Source: Pseudomonas umsongensis (GTDB lineage: Bacteria > Pseudomonadota > Gammaproteobacteria > Pseudomonadales > Pseudomonadaceae). From it: a stretch of DNA of 64,000 nucleotides. Both the position numbers and the translations under genes were made by a program. Positions 1 to 7,633 of this stretch are shown here, one piece after another; the stretch's first letter is position 1, and every line of letters starts with the position of its first letter. The stretch lies in the NCBI RefSeq assembly GCF_002236105.1, contig NZ_NIWU01000006.1:1-64000 (forward strand), written 5' to 3'. Below the pieces are notes generated by a model that saw nothing but the letters and a program-made list of their open reading frames with translations, did not search any database and was not told where the DNA came from.

Positions 1-90
1 GACTAGCAGTCTGACTCCACAAGCACCCACACGAATTGCTTGATTCAGTTGTTAAAGAGCGGTTGGTTAAGATCTTTCGTCTCAACCGAG
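1..90 (-). other. rRNA operon 5' leader with boxA antiterminator (16S gene lies off the left edge)
   Basis: Read on the minus strand, this is the conserved leader that precedes 16S rRNA in Pseudomonas. The boxA-type element CGCTCTTTAACAA lies at 61-49, followed by the conserved stretch running towards the 16S gene. BoxA recruits the Nus antitermination complex to rRNA transcripts. No 16S sequence is inside the window, so the operon is inferred to continue leftward. The 16S-23S spacer also carries boxA, but the promoters immediately upstream and the absence of 16S 3' sequence or spacer tRNAs favour the 16S leader. Confidence 0.85.
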
Positions 91-96
91 GCGCGC

Positions 97-124
97 ATTC
101 TACAGCAGCCTCATTTGCTGTCAA
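97..124 (-). promoter_or_regulatory. rrn promoter proximal to the leader (sigma-70)
   Basis: On the minus strand TTGACA (124-119) and TAGAAT (102-97) are separated by 16 bp. A GC-rich discriminator (GCGCGCCTC) follows the -10, typical of stringently controlled stable-RNA promoters. It is the closest of three tandem promoters to the boxA leader. Confidence 0.85.
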
Positions 125-205
125 GTGATATTTTTCAGAAGCTTTCAAGAAAACCTTAACAACTTCAACCACTTGCGCTTCAGATCTCTCATCAGCGGGA
201 GGCGA

Positions 206-233
206 ATTCTACAGCGTTACACGCTGCTGTCAA
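206..233 (-). promoter_or_regulatory. rrn promoter, middle of three tandem copies
   Basis: Minus-strand TTGACA (233-228) and TAGAAT (211-206) have a 16-bp spacer, the same geometry as the copy 109 bp downstream. The discriminator after the -10 is TCGCCTCCC, less GC-rich than in the proximal promoter. Confidence 0.8.
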
Positions 234-351
234 CACCTCTTTTTCAACTTCCTTGGCGCTTCGATGAACTGAAGCAACCTGCTGCCGAAAACTGCGTAAC
301 TCATTGTTTACCAAGGAGTTTTCCGTTTCGACTGCGCCGGAAGTGGGGCGA

Positions 352-379
352 ATTATAGGCTTCCAGAATCTGCCGTCAA
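352..379 (-). promoter_or_regulatory. rrn promoter, distal of three tandem copies
   Basis: Minus-strand TTGACG (379-374) and a perfect TATAAT (357-352) are separated by 16 bp. It sits just 8 bp beyond the 3' end of msrQ, so rRNA transcription starts immediately after that gene on the same strand. Confidence 0.75.
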
Positions 380-386
380 CCACTAA

Positions 387-1010
387 TTACGCCTTTTTGG
401 CAGAAGTACCCTTTTTAGCGATCAGGCGCGGGATTCGACGAGCCAGCGGCGGTAGCCTGAGCACTAACAGCAATGCGCCTATAGATGCATAGATCGACCA
501 CTCCTTAACATCGGCGCGCACGATCCAGAGCATATGCAGCAATCCGAGCACGAGAACCAGATAAGCCAAGCGATGCAGCTTCTTCCAAAGAACTCCCATA
601 CGTCGTTGGCTGTATCGATTGGACGTGCAAGCCAACGACAGCAAACACAAAAAACCCATTGCCCCGACAATGATGTACGGTCGCTTGCGCAATTCGACAC
701 CTAGCTGCGACCAGTCAAATCCAAGGATGAACGCCAGGTAGGCGCTCAAGTGCAGAACCACGTAAGCGAAACACCACAATCCCAATTGCCGCCGGACCGC
801 TATCCACACCGCCCAACCCGTGAGCTTTTGCAGCGGCGTCATACTGAGCGTGATGAGCAACAGCACAAGCGCCCCTAACCCCAACCGATCAACCAGCACC
901 TTGCCGGGATCAGGCCCCAGCGCATCCTGCCAGGCCTGGTACAACCAAAGCAGCGGCCACACCATTGCACAAATGAAAACCGCTGTACGCCAGAGCGGAT
1001 ATCGCATCAA
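387..1010 (-). CDS. msrQ: MsrQ, heme-binding membrane subunit of the MsrPQ methionine sulfoxide reductase
   Basis: A 207-residue inner-membrane protein of the YedZ/ferric-reductase-like family. It carries electrons from the respiratory chain, through b-type heme, to the periplasmic reductase MsrP, which repairs oxidised methionines in envelope proteins. About six hydrophobic segments are visible, and the conserved histidines fall in helices near residues 86 and 145-160 (for example in the LHRLAYLVL stretch). The start ATG overlaps the stop of msrP by 4 bp, so the two are translationally coupled. It is last in the msrP-msrQ operon and is followed directly by rRNA promoters. Length is normal for the family. 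Confidence 0.93.
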   Translation of the reverse strand: MMRYPLWRTAVFICAMVWPLLWLYQAWQDALGPDPGKVLVDRLGLGALVLLLITLSMTPLQKLTGWAVWIAVRRQLGLWCFAYVVLHLSAYLAFILGFDWSQLGVELRKRPYIIVGAMGFLCLLSLACTSNRYSQRRMGVLWKKLHRLAYLVLVLGLLHMLWIVRADVKEWSIYASIGALLLVLRLPPLARRIPRLIAKKGTSAKKA

Positions 1011-2020
1011 TAATTCTTCCGCAAATCGAGCCCTGCATATAAAGAAGCGACTTCATCCGCATAACCGTTGAATATCAGCGTGTCACGCACATTGGGCTTG
1101 AACAGGCCGCTCGGCAGTCGGCGCTCGCGAGCCTGGGTCCAGCGCGGGTGGTCAACCGTAGGATTCACGTTCGCGTAGAAACCGTATTCATCCGCGGCAA
1201 TACTCTGCCAAGTGGTTTTAGGCTGTTCGCTCACCAGGCTTATCCGCACGATGGACTTGATGCTTTTAAACCCGTACTTCCATGGCACGACCAAACGCAA
1301 AGGCGCCCCGTTCTGGTTCGGCAACTCACGCCCGTACATCCCCACCGCCAGTATTGCCAGCGGGTTCATGGCTTCATCCAATCGCAGCCCTTCTACATAA
1401 GGCCAGTCGATCAAGGCGAACCCGGACCGCTGTCCAGGCATGCTCTTTGGATCCTGCAGGGTTTCGAAGCGTATGAATTTGGCGCTTGACGTGGGCTCTA
1501 CCTGGCCAAGCAGCGCCGAAATGGGGAAGCCGATCCATGGAATCACCATCGACCACGCCTCAACGCAGCGCAAACGGTAAATGCGCTCTTCCAACTGATA
1601 AGGCTTCATGAAGTCTTCCAGAGCATACCGCCCAGGCTTACCCACCTCCCCGTCCACGACCACGCTCCAGGGTTCGGTTTTCAGCGCACCGGCGTTGGCA
1701 GCCGGGTCACCCTTGTCAGTGCCGAACTCATAGAAGTTGTTGTAATGCGTCGCGTCCTTGAACGGTGTGATCGCCTCATCCTTCACGCTGACGGCACCCC
1801 ATCGAATCGAGGGAAGCTTTTCGCCAAACCAGGAGGGTGCCTTGCCAGGCTCGACACCCGGGTATCGCGCCGCTTCATCGGCCACCGCCCACCGCGGCAG
1901 ACTGCTCACCGCCAATCCGGTTACGGCAGCACCCAATACATTGCGTCGAGAAAGATAGAGAGATTCAGGCGTGACGTCCGACTCATGGCAGTCGGACGCT
2001 TTTGGGACTTTGATCAGCAT
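1007..2020 (-). CDS. msrP: MsrP, periplasmic molybdopterin protein-methionine sulfoxide reductase catalytic subunit
   Basis: A 337-residue YedY-family protein that reduces methionine sulfoxide in envelope proteins using a molybdopterin cofactor. The N-terminus has a twin-arginine signal (SRRNVLGAA near residue 25 followed by a hydrophobic stretch and a cleavage region), as expected for a cofactor-loaded protein exported folded. The conserved cysteine that ligates molybdenum lies in YRLRCVEAW near residue 151. It is first in a two-gene operon with msrQ, overlapping by 4 bp. Length is normal. No HprSR-type two-component genes, which control this operon in E. coli, are nearby. Confidence 0.94.
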   Translation of the reverse strand: MLIKVPKASDCHESDVTPESLYLSRRNVLGAAVTGLAVSSLPRWAVADEAARYPGVEPGKAPSWFGEKLPSIRWGAVSVKDEAITPFKDATHYNNFYEFGTDKGDPAANAGALKTEPWSVVVDGEVGKPGRYALEDFMKPYQLEERIYRLRCVEAWSMVIPWIGFPISALLGQVEPTSSAKFIRFETLQDPKSMPGQRSGFALIDWPYVEGLRLDEAMNPLAILAVGMYGRELPNQNGAPLRLVVPWKYGFKSIKSIVRISLVSEQPKTTWQSIAADEYGFYANVNPTVDHPRWTQARERRLPSGLFKPNVRDTLIFNGYADEVASLYAGLDLRKNY

Positions 2021-2083
2021 GGCTACTCCGCAGCATTGGAGAACAGGCGCACCAACAGACTGCGGAGTATGAGGGAAATTACA

Positions 2084-2947
2084 TCACTCGGCGCTTTTAC
2101 GCCGACGAAGATGTAACAGGTATTGGACTGGACCAGATGCGGCGTAGGCGAGGAACACCAGGAGCAGGATGCGCGGCGGATCACTGAATACGACGGCAAA
2201 CACCAACACCACAGCAAGGATCGCCACAAACGGAACGCGCCCTTTCAGGTCCAGCTCCTTGAAGCTGTTGTACTTGATGTTGCTGACCATCAGCATGCCG
2301 GCCGCCGCCACCATCAGCGCAACCAGGAAGGACATCTTGGAACCCTGGATGCCGTAATCACTGAACGCCCAGACAATACCGGCTACGACTCCCGCCGCAG
2401 CCGGGCTGGCGAGACCGATGAAATAACGCTTGTCGGCAGTACCGACCTGGGTGTTGAACCGTGCCAGGCGCAACGCCGCACCCGCGACATAGATGAAGGC
2501 GACCATCCAGCCGACTTTGCCCATGTCACCAAGCGCCCAGCCGAAGGCGAGCAACGCCGGTGCCACGCCAAAGGCGACCATGTCCGACAGCGAGTCGTAC
2601 TCGGCGCCAAAGGCGCTCTGGGTATTGGTCATGCGGGCAACGCGGCCGTCAAGGCCGTCGAGCACCATCGCCACGAAAATCGCGATGGCGGCGAACGCAA
2701 AATACTTGCTCGCACCAATCGAATCGCCGGCACTCAAGGCACTCTGGGCGCTCATCGAGTTGATGATGGAATAGAACCCTGCGAAGAGATTCGCAGTGGT
2801 GAACAGATTCGGCAGAAGATAGATACCACGATGCCGGACTTTACGGCCGTCAGCGTCATGCCCTTCTTCGATGTGCTCATCGATGGGCAGAAGGCTTTCG
2901 GCGTCAGAAGCCTGCTTTGGCTCTTCGGGACGTTCGCTCATGGACAT
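2084..2947 (-). CDS. pssA: CDP-diacylglycerol--serine O-phosphatidyltransferase
   Basis: A 287-residue integral membrane enzyme that makes phosphatidylserine from CDP-diacylglycerol and serine, the committed step to phosphatidylethanolamine. The CDP-alcohol phosphotransferase signature DGx2ARx8Gx3Dx3D is visible as DGLDGRVAR followed by GAEYDSLSD around residues 98-125. A hydrophilic N-terminal region of about 40 residues rich in Glu/Asp precedes several membrane segments. This is the integral-membrane (type II) PssA, not the peripheral E. coli type. It lies between ilvC, whose terminator precedes it, and msrP on the same strand. Confidence 0.93.
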   Translation of the reverse strand: MSMSERPEEPKQASDAESLLPIDEHIEEGHDADGRKVRHRGIYLLPNLFTTANLFAGFYSIINSMSAQSALSAGDSIGASKYFAFAAIAIFVAMVLDGLDGRVARMTNTQSAFGAEYDSLSDMVAFGVAPALLAFGWALGDMGKVGWMVAFIYVAGAALRLARFNTQVGTADKRYFIGLASPAAAGVVAGIVWAFSDYGIQGSKMSFLVALMVAAAGMLMVSNIKYNSFKELDLKGRVPFVAILAVVLVFAVVFSDPPRILLLVFLAYAASGPVQYLLHLRRRKSAE

Positions 2948-3042
2948 TACCTTGCAACGGGGTGGAAAGTTTCGACAGGTGTCTGGGACGACGGTTCGAC
3001 CGCAAACGATGCAGCTTTATACCAGAACCGATCACCCAAACG

Positions 3043-3069
3043 AAAAAACGCGGCCTAAGCCGCGTTTTT
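3043..3069 (-). terminator. Rho-independent terminator after ilvC
   Basis: On the minus strand the stem ACGCGGC/GCCGCGT is followed by a run of six T residues, 17 nt after the ilvC stop. A-rich sequence flanks the other side, so it could work in both directions, but only minus-strand genes adjoin it. Confidence 0.85.
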
Positions 3070-3085
3070 CGTACAAGTAATCGAC

Positions 3086-4102
3086 TTAGTTCTTGGCTTT
3101 GTCGACGATCTTGTTGGCACCGATCCAAGGCATCATGGAGCGCAGTTGCTCGCCGATGACTTCGATACCGTGCGCGGCGTTATTACGACGCTTGGCGGTC
3201 ATCGAAGGATAGCCGGTAGCGCCTTCGCTGATGAACATCTTGGCGTATTCGCCGTCCTGAATGCGTTTCAGGGCGTTGCGCATGGCCTGACGGGATTCGG
3301 CGTTGATCACTTCCGGGCCAGTCACGTACTCGCCGTACTCGGCGTTGTTGGAGATCGAGTAGTTCATGTTGGCGATACCGCCTTCGTACATGAGGTCCAC
3401 GATCAGCTTCAGTTCGTGCAGGCATTCGAAGTAGGCCATTTCCGGCGCGTAGCCAGCTTCAACCAGGGTTTCGAAACCAGCTTTTACCAGTTCAACGGTA
3501 CCGCCGCACAGAACGGCTTGTTCGCCGAACAGGTCGGTTTCAGTCTCGTCCTTGAAGGTGGTTTCGATGATGCCGGTACGACCGCCACCCACGCCAGCAG
3601 CGTAGGACAGTGCTACGTTTTTAGCGTTGCCGGATGCGTCCTGGTAGATCGCGATCAGGTCAGGGATACCGCCGCCTTTGACGAACTCGGAACGTACGGT
3701 ATGACCTGGTGCCTTCGGCGCGATCATGATCACGTCGAGGTCAGCGCGCGGCACAACCTGGTTGTAGTGGATCGCGAAACCGTGGGAGAAGGCCAGGGTG
3801 GCGCCTTTCTTGATGTTCGGCTCGATTTCGTTCTTGTACAGGGAAGACTGGAACTCGTCCGGGGTCAGGATCATGACCAGGTCGGCAGCAGCAACAGCGG
3901 AAGCAACGTCAGTCACTTTCAGGCCGTGGGCTTCAGCCTTGGCAACAGTGGCCGAGCCTTTGCGCAGGCCAACAGTCACGTCAACGCCGGAATCTTTCAG
4001 GTTGCACGCTTGAGCGTGGCCTTGGGAGCCGTAACCGATGATGGCAACTTTCTTGCCCTGGATGATCGACAGGTCGCAGTCTTTATCGTAGAAAACTTTC
4101 AT
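3086..4102 (-). CDS. ilvC: Ketol-acid reductoisomerase (NADP+)
   Basis: A 338-residue class I (short-form) enzyme that converts acetolactate or acetohydroxybutyrate to the dihydroxy acids in valine, isoleucine and leucine synthesis. The N-terminal dinucleotide fold shows GYGSQGHA at residues 23-30. Family knowledge places the Mg2+-binding acidic residues in DLFGEQ (about D190/E194) and the later EcLHE region. It is third in the ilvI-ilvH-ilvC gene order, 45 bp after ilvH, and ends at a clear terminator. Length and motifs are intact. Confidence 0.97.
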   Translation of the reverse strand: MKVFYDKDCDLSIIQGKKVAIIGYGSQGHAQACNLKDSGVDVTVGLRKGSATVAKAEAHGLKVTDVASAVAAADLVMILTPDEFQSSLYKNEIEPNIKKGATLAFSHGFAIHYNQVVPRADLDVIMIAPKAPGHTVRSEFVKGGGIPDLIAIYQDASGNAKNVALSYAAGVGGGRTGIIETTFKDETETDLFGEQAVLCGGTVELVKAGFETLVEAGYAPEMAYFECLHELKLIVDLMYEGGIANMNYSISNNAEYGEYVTGPEVINAESRQAMRNALKRIQDGEYAKMFISEGATGYPSMTAKRRNNAAHGIEVIGEQLRSMMPWIGANKIVDKAKN

Positions 4103-4147
4103 GAATTTCCCCTATATCAGGCCGTTCAGGCCATTCGCTAATTTGGT

Positions 4148-4639
4148 TTAGATGCTGAGTACTTTGTCGCCGCGGGCAATACCGGTGACGCCACTGCGGA
4201 CGGTCTCCAGGATCGAGGCGGTGCCAATGGACTGGATGAAGCTGTCGAGCTTGTCGCTGGTACCGGTCAATTGAACGGTATATACGCTGGCACTGACATC
4301 GACGATCTGTCCACGGTAAATATCGGTGGTGCGCTTGATCTCGGCGCGCTGGGCGCCGGTGGCCTTGACCTTGACCAGCATCAGTTCGCGCTCGATGTGA
4401 GCACTTTCCGACAGGTCGACCAATTTGACCACTTCGATCAGCTTGTTCAGGTTCTTGGTGATCTGCTCGATGACTTCATCGTGCCCGACAGTGGTCAGCG
4501 TCAGACGCGACAGGGTCGGGTCTTCGGTGGGGGCCACGGTCAGGCTTTCGATGTTGTAGTTGCGCTGCGAGAACAGGCCGACAACACGAGACAAAGCGCC
4601 AGGTTCGTTTTCCAGAAGCAAGGAAATAATGTGCCGCAT
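4148..4639 (-). CDS. ilvH: Acetolactate synthase small (regulatory) subunit
   Basis: A 163-residue regulatory subunit of acetohydroxyacid synthase that stimulates the large subunit and confers valine feedback inhibition. The N-terminal ACT domain begins immediately (MRHIISLLLENEPGALSRV), followed by the C-terminal ACT-like domain. The reading frame is open for 10 further codons upstream, but that stretch overlaps the end of ilvI and lacks family similarity. The ATG at 4639 lies 2 bp after the ilvI stop, as expected for coupled genes. Confidence 0.95.
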   Translation of the reverse strand: MRHIISLLLENEPGALSRVVGLFSQRNYNIESLTVAPTEDPTLSRLTLTTVGHDEVIEQITKNLNKLIEVVKLVDLSESAHIERELMLVKVKATGAQRAEIKRTTDIYRGQIVDVSASVYTVQLTGTSDKLDSFIQSIGTASILETVRSGVTGIARGDKVLSI

Positions 4640-4641
4640 GA

Positions 4642-6375
4642 TTAAGTACGCTCCGTCTTGCTCAGCCACATATCGCGCATGGAGCCGTCTTTGATCTGCA
4701 TCGGATAGACGTGCTCGCTGGTGTCGACCGAAATATCGATTACCACCAGGCGATCTTTCATGGCGAACGCCTCTTCCATCTTCGACTTCAAATCTTTCGA
4801 ATCAGTGATGCGCACGCCAACGTGGCCATAGGCCTCCGCCAGCTTGACGAAATCAGGCAGCGATTCCATGTAGGAATGAGAGTGACGGCTGCCGTAGCTC
4901 ATGTCCTGCCATTGGCGAACCATGCCCAGTACACCGTTGTTCAGGATGACGATCTTGACCGGCAAACCGTATTGCAGGCAGGTCGACAATTCCTGAATGT
5001 TCATCTGGATGCTGCCCTCGCCCGTTACGCAGGCGACGTCATCATCCGGAAAGCTCAACTTGATACCCATGGCCGCAGGGAAACCGAAGCCCATCGTGCC
5101 CAGGCCACCGGAGTTGATCCAGCGGTTCGGCTTGTTGAACTTGTAGTACTGCGCCGCGAACATCTGGTGCTGACCCACGTCGGAGGCTACAAAGGCATCG
5201 CCCTTGGTCACTTCGCACAGGGTTTCAATCACCGCCTGCGGCTTGATGACACTGCCGTCGCCCTTGTCATAAGGGAACAGGCCGCGGTCACCGCGCCACT
5301 CGTCGATCTGCTTCCACCAGCTGGCCACGGACTCCTTGTTCGGGGTCTCGCCGATTTCCTTGAGGATCGCGACCATTTCGGTCAGGACGCTCTCGACCGG
5401 ACCCACGATAGGCACATCGGCCTTGATGGTCTTGGAGATCGAAGCCGGGTCGATGTCGATGTGGATGATCTTGGCGTTCGGGCAGAACTTCGATGCGCCG
5501 TTGATGACGCGGTCGTCGAAGCGCGCGCCGACGGCCAGGATCACGTCAGCATGGTGCATCGCCAGGTTGGCGGTGTAGCTGCCGTGCATACCCAGCATGC
5601 CGATGAACTGACGGTCGGTACCAGGGTAACCGCCCAGGCCCATCAGGGTGTTGGTCACTGGCAGGTTGAGCATCTTCGCCAACTCGGTGAGCGGCGCGGA
5701 GCCACCACCCAGGATGACGCCACCGCCCGAATACAGCACAGGCCGCTTGGCCGCCAGGAGCATTTCTGCCGCCTTGCGGATTTGCCCCGAGTGGCCGCGA
5801 ACGGCCGGGCTGTAGGAGCGCAGCTTGGCTTTTTTCGGGAAGACGTATTCGAACTTCTCGGCCGGGTTGGTCATGTCTTTCGGAATATCGACAACGACCG
5901 GACCAGGACGACCGGATTGCGCCAGGTAGAACGCCTTCTTCATGACTTCCGGGATTTCCGACGCATGCTTGATCATGAAGCTGTGTTTCACGATCGGCCG
6001 GGAAATACCGATCATGTCGGTTTCCTGGAAGGCGTCGGTACCGACCATGGTGCTAGGCACTTGGCCGGAAATCACCACCATCGGAATGGAGTCCATGTAG
6101 GCCGTGGCGATACCGGTGATGGCGTTGGTCGCGCCCGGGCCGGAGGTCACCAGTACCACGCCGGCTTTACCGGTGGCACGGGCGTAGCCGTCAGCCATAT
6201 GGGTCGCGGCCTGCTCGTGACGAACCAGGATGTGAGTCACTTCCGGTTCTTTGAACAAGGCATCATAGACATGAAGAAGAGCACCGCCCGGGTACCCGTA
6301 GATATATTTGACGCCTTCGTCGCGCAAAAAGCGGACGAGCATCTCACCGCCAGATAAAAGCTCCACGTTGTTCAC
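4642..6375 (-). CDS. ilvI: Acetolactate synthase large (catalytic) subunit
   Basis: A 577-residue thiamine-diphosphate enzyme that condenses pyruvate with pyruvate or 2-ketobutyrate, the first common step of branched-chain amino acid synthesis. The N-terminal domain contains the catalytic glutamate in RHEQAATHMADGYAR (about residue 53). The C-terminal ThDP motif starts at GEGSIQMN and ends at ILNN about 30 residues later. GEGS replaces the usual GDGS, as in other proteobacterial IlvI. It is first of ilvI-ilvH-ilvC, downstream of a 391-bp leader/promoter region. Confidence 0.96.
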   Translation of the reverse strand: MNNVELLSGGEMLVRFLRDEGVKYIYGYPGGALLHVYDALFKEPEVTHILVRHEQAATHMADGYARATGKAGVVLVTSGPGATNAITGIATAYMDSIPMVVISGQVPSTMVGTDAFQETDMIGISRPIVKHSFMIKHASEIPEVMKKAFYLAQSGRPGPVVVDIPKDMTNPAEKFEYVFPKKAKLRSYSPAVRGHSGQIRKAAEMLLAAKRPVLYSGGGVILGGGSAPLTELAKMLNLPVTNTLMGLGGYPGTDRQFIGMLGMHGSYTANLAMHHADVILAVGARFDDRVINGASKFCPNAKIIHIDIDPASISKTIKADVPIVGPVESVLTEMVAILKEIGETPNKESVASWWKQIDEWRGDRGLFPYDKGDGSVIKPQAVIETLCEVTKGDAFVASDVGQHQMFAAQYYKFNKPNRWINSGGLGTMGFGFPAAMGIKLSFPDDDVACVTGEGSIQMNIQELSTCLQYGLPVKIVILNNGVLGMVRQWQDMSYGSRHSHSYMESLPDFVKLAEAYGHVGVRITDSKDLKSKMEEAFAMKDRLVVIDISVDTSEHVYPMQIKDGSMRDMWLSKTERT

Positions 6376-6766
6376 CTCTAAAACGCCAGAATACCGTCCA
6401 CGAAAAGGGGGACGGGTCTTAATAGGTTTACTTCCCAGCAGAGCATGAGCGACGGTGGTCGCCGACTACGTCAGCACTGACTGAGCAAGTATTGGGATCG
6501 TCCCAAGTGTTGCGGGCCTTTCCCACCCAGCGCGAGGTAACGCGTTGCGGGTGTAACAGGTCGGCGCGGATGTGCGCCTCATGATCTGCTGAGTGGGTCT
6601 GCTTCTGGCAGTCCCTCTACAGCGGACTTTGGATTCTTCTGTTTCGTCCCTTGCAAGTCAAGTCGTCTATGAGCTTTATTCTACTAACCACATGAGAACG
6701 CAAGAAAAAACCTGTAAACCCCCTGCGTGTTAGCTTCAATTGCGCAACTTTTGACAAGGAATTGGC
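6376..6766. promoter_or_regulatory. Divergent intergenic region upstream of ilvI and the DUF4124 gene
   Basis: 391 bp without a confident gene. On the minus strand a TAGAAT (6683-6678) could be the -10 of an ilvI promoter, but no good -35 is spaced for it. Nearer ilvI, CCGTCC and GGACGG form a hairpin (about 6393-6415) with no T-run. A 38-codon minus-strand ORF (6582-6466) lies between. Its Leu/Ile/Val residues are only loosely clustered, so it is not a convincing attenuator peptide. On the plus strand AAGGAAT precedes the DUF4124 start. Confidence 0.45.
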
Positions 6767-7189
6767 ATGCGTACGCACTTCCTCATCGCCGGCCTGATGC
6801 TCGCCCTTAGCCCGCTGTCCATGGCCGCGCAGATTTACCAGTGGGTCGACGCCCAGGGCGTTACCCATTTCGATGCTCAACCGCCTCGGGATCAGCCTGC
6901 CACTACCATCGTCACGCCCGCCCCAAAGCCTGGCAGGTCGGGCACTGGCGCACAAAACGGGGCCATTGGCGACCAACAGGCGATCGACAAGTCGGTGAAG
7001 AAGCAGGTGAGCGAGCAACAGAACCAGCTGAAGGCTTTCTGCGAACAGGCGCGAACCAATCTGGCGCAATTGCAGAATAATCCGCGTTTAAGAGAGGAAG
7101 TGGATGGCCAGATGCGGCGTATTGATGGCTCCCAGCGTCAGGAGCGCATCGATGAAACGCAAAGGCAGATTGCGGATAACTGCATGTAG
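6767..7189 (+). CDS. DUF4124 domain-containing secreted protein
   Basis: A 140-residue protein with an N-terminal signal peptide (about residues 1-21, ending SMAA). It is followed by the DUF4124 core (QIYQWVDAQGVTHFDAQPP), a short beta-type domain of unknown function common in gammaproteobacterial envelope proteins. The C-terminal half (about residues 65-140) is rich in Gln/Glu/Arg and probably helical or coiled coil, ending in a cysteine two residues from the end. It stands alone, diverging from ilvI, with a perfect palindromic REP doublet directly after its stop. Molecular function is unknown. Confidence 0.85.
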   Translation: MRTHFLIAGLMLALSPLSMAAQIYQWVDAQGVTHFDAQPPRDQPATTIVTPAPKPGRSGTGAQNGAIGDQQAIDKSVKKQVSEQQNQLKAFCEQARTNLAQLQNNPRLREEVDGQMRRIDGSQRQERIDETQRQIADNCM

Positions 7190-7195
7190 GAGCCC

Positions 7196-7284
7196 GTAGG
7201 AGCTGTCGAGTGCAACGAGGCTGCGATCTTTTTTTGAAAGCAAGATCAAAAGATCGCAGCCTCGTTGCACTCGACAGCTCCTAC
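7196..7284. repeat. REP doublet (REPIN), family GTAGGAGCTG, perfect 35-bp arms
   Basis: Inverted arms 7196-7230 and 7250-7284 are identical over 35 bp around a 19-bp centre. They begin GTAGGAGCTG and contain GGCTGCGATCTT, the core shared with the repeats at 29742 and 36959. It lies between the convergent DUF4124 and yqcC genes and may also act as a bidirectional transcription stop. Confidence 0.9.
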
Positions 7285-7297
7285 AGGGGATTGCAGC

Positions 7298-7633
7298 TCA
7301 GCGCGAGGCGGTGATTAGTTGATCGAACTCTTTGAGCAAAGCCTGCAGCTGCCGATCCTTGCCCTGGACATTGCGCTGGGCGAAGACCATTTCAGCCATC
7401 TCCTGAATCCCCGATGCATTCGGCAAGGGCAGATCCTGCTCCAGGATTGCTTTCATGCGCGGCAGGAAGATCCATTGCAGCCACTGCTCGAAGTCCAGCG
7501 TATCAACTGAAAACGGCTCGACGCTGGACAGCGCTTCAGCGGATGGCGCGACCTCGTCCCACCACCCTTGCACCCGCAATTCGCGTTCGATCAGCAGCAG
7601 TTGATCGGCAATCTTCGGAAACCGTACATCCAT
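7298..7633 (-). CDS. YqcC family protein (DUF446)
   Basis: A 111-residue cytoplasmic protein of the YqcC family, a small all-helical domain of unknown molecular role. Typical family residues are visible (the start region with ELR..GWW, then LDFEQWLQWIFLPRM near residue 52). The ATG at 7633 overlaps the stop of the upstream lipoprotein gene by 1 bp (TGATG). A GTG one codon earlier is also possible. The tight coupling suggests co-transcription with mrcB and the TPR lipoprotein. No functional inference can be drawn beyond the family. Confidence 0.87.
   Translation of the reverse strand: MDVRFPKIADQLLLIERELRVQGWWDEVAPSAEALSSVEPFSVDTLDFEQWLQWIFLPRMKAILEQDLPLPNASGIQEMAEMVFAQRNVQGKDRQLQALLKEFDQLITASR

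Noticed and set aside
4711..6357. A 548-codon plus-strand ORF opposite ilvI
   Set aside because: It is a shadow of ilvI. Its protein is rich in His/Arg/Asp/Gln, as expected from the reverse complement of GC-rich codons, and shows no domain.
6466..6582. ilv leader peptide annotated as a coding gene
   Set aside because: No clear Shine-Dalgarno, weak clustering of Ile/Val/Leu codons and no attenuator terminator. Kept only as a low-interest finding.
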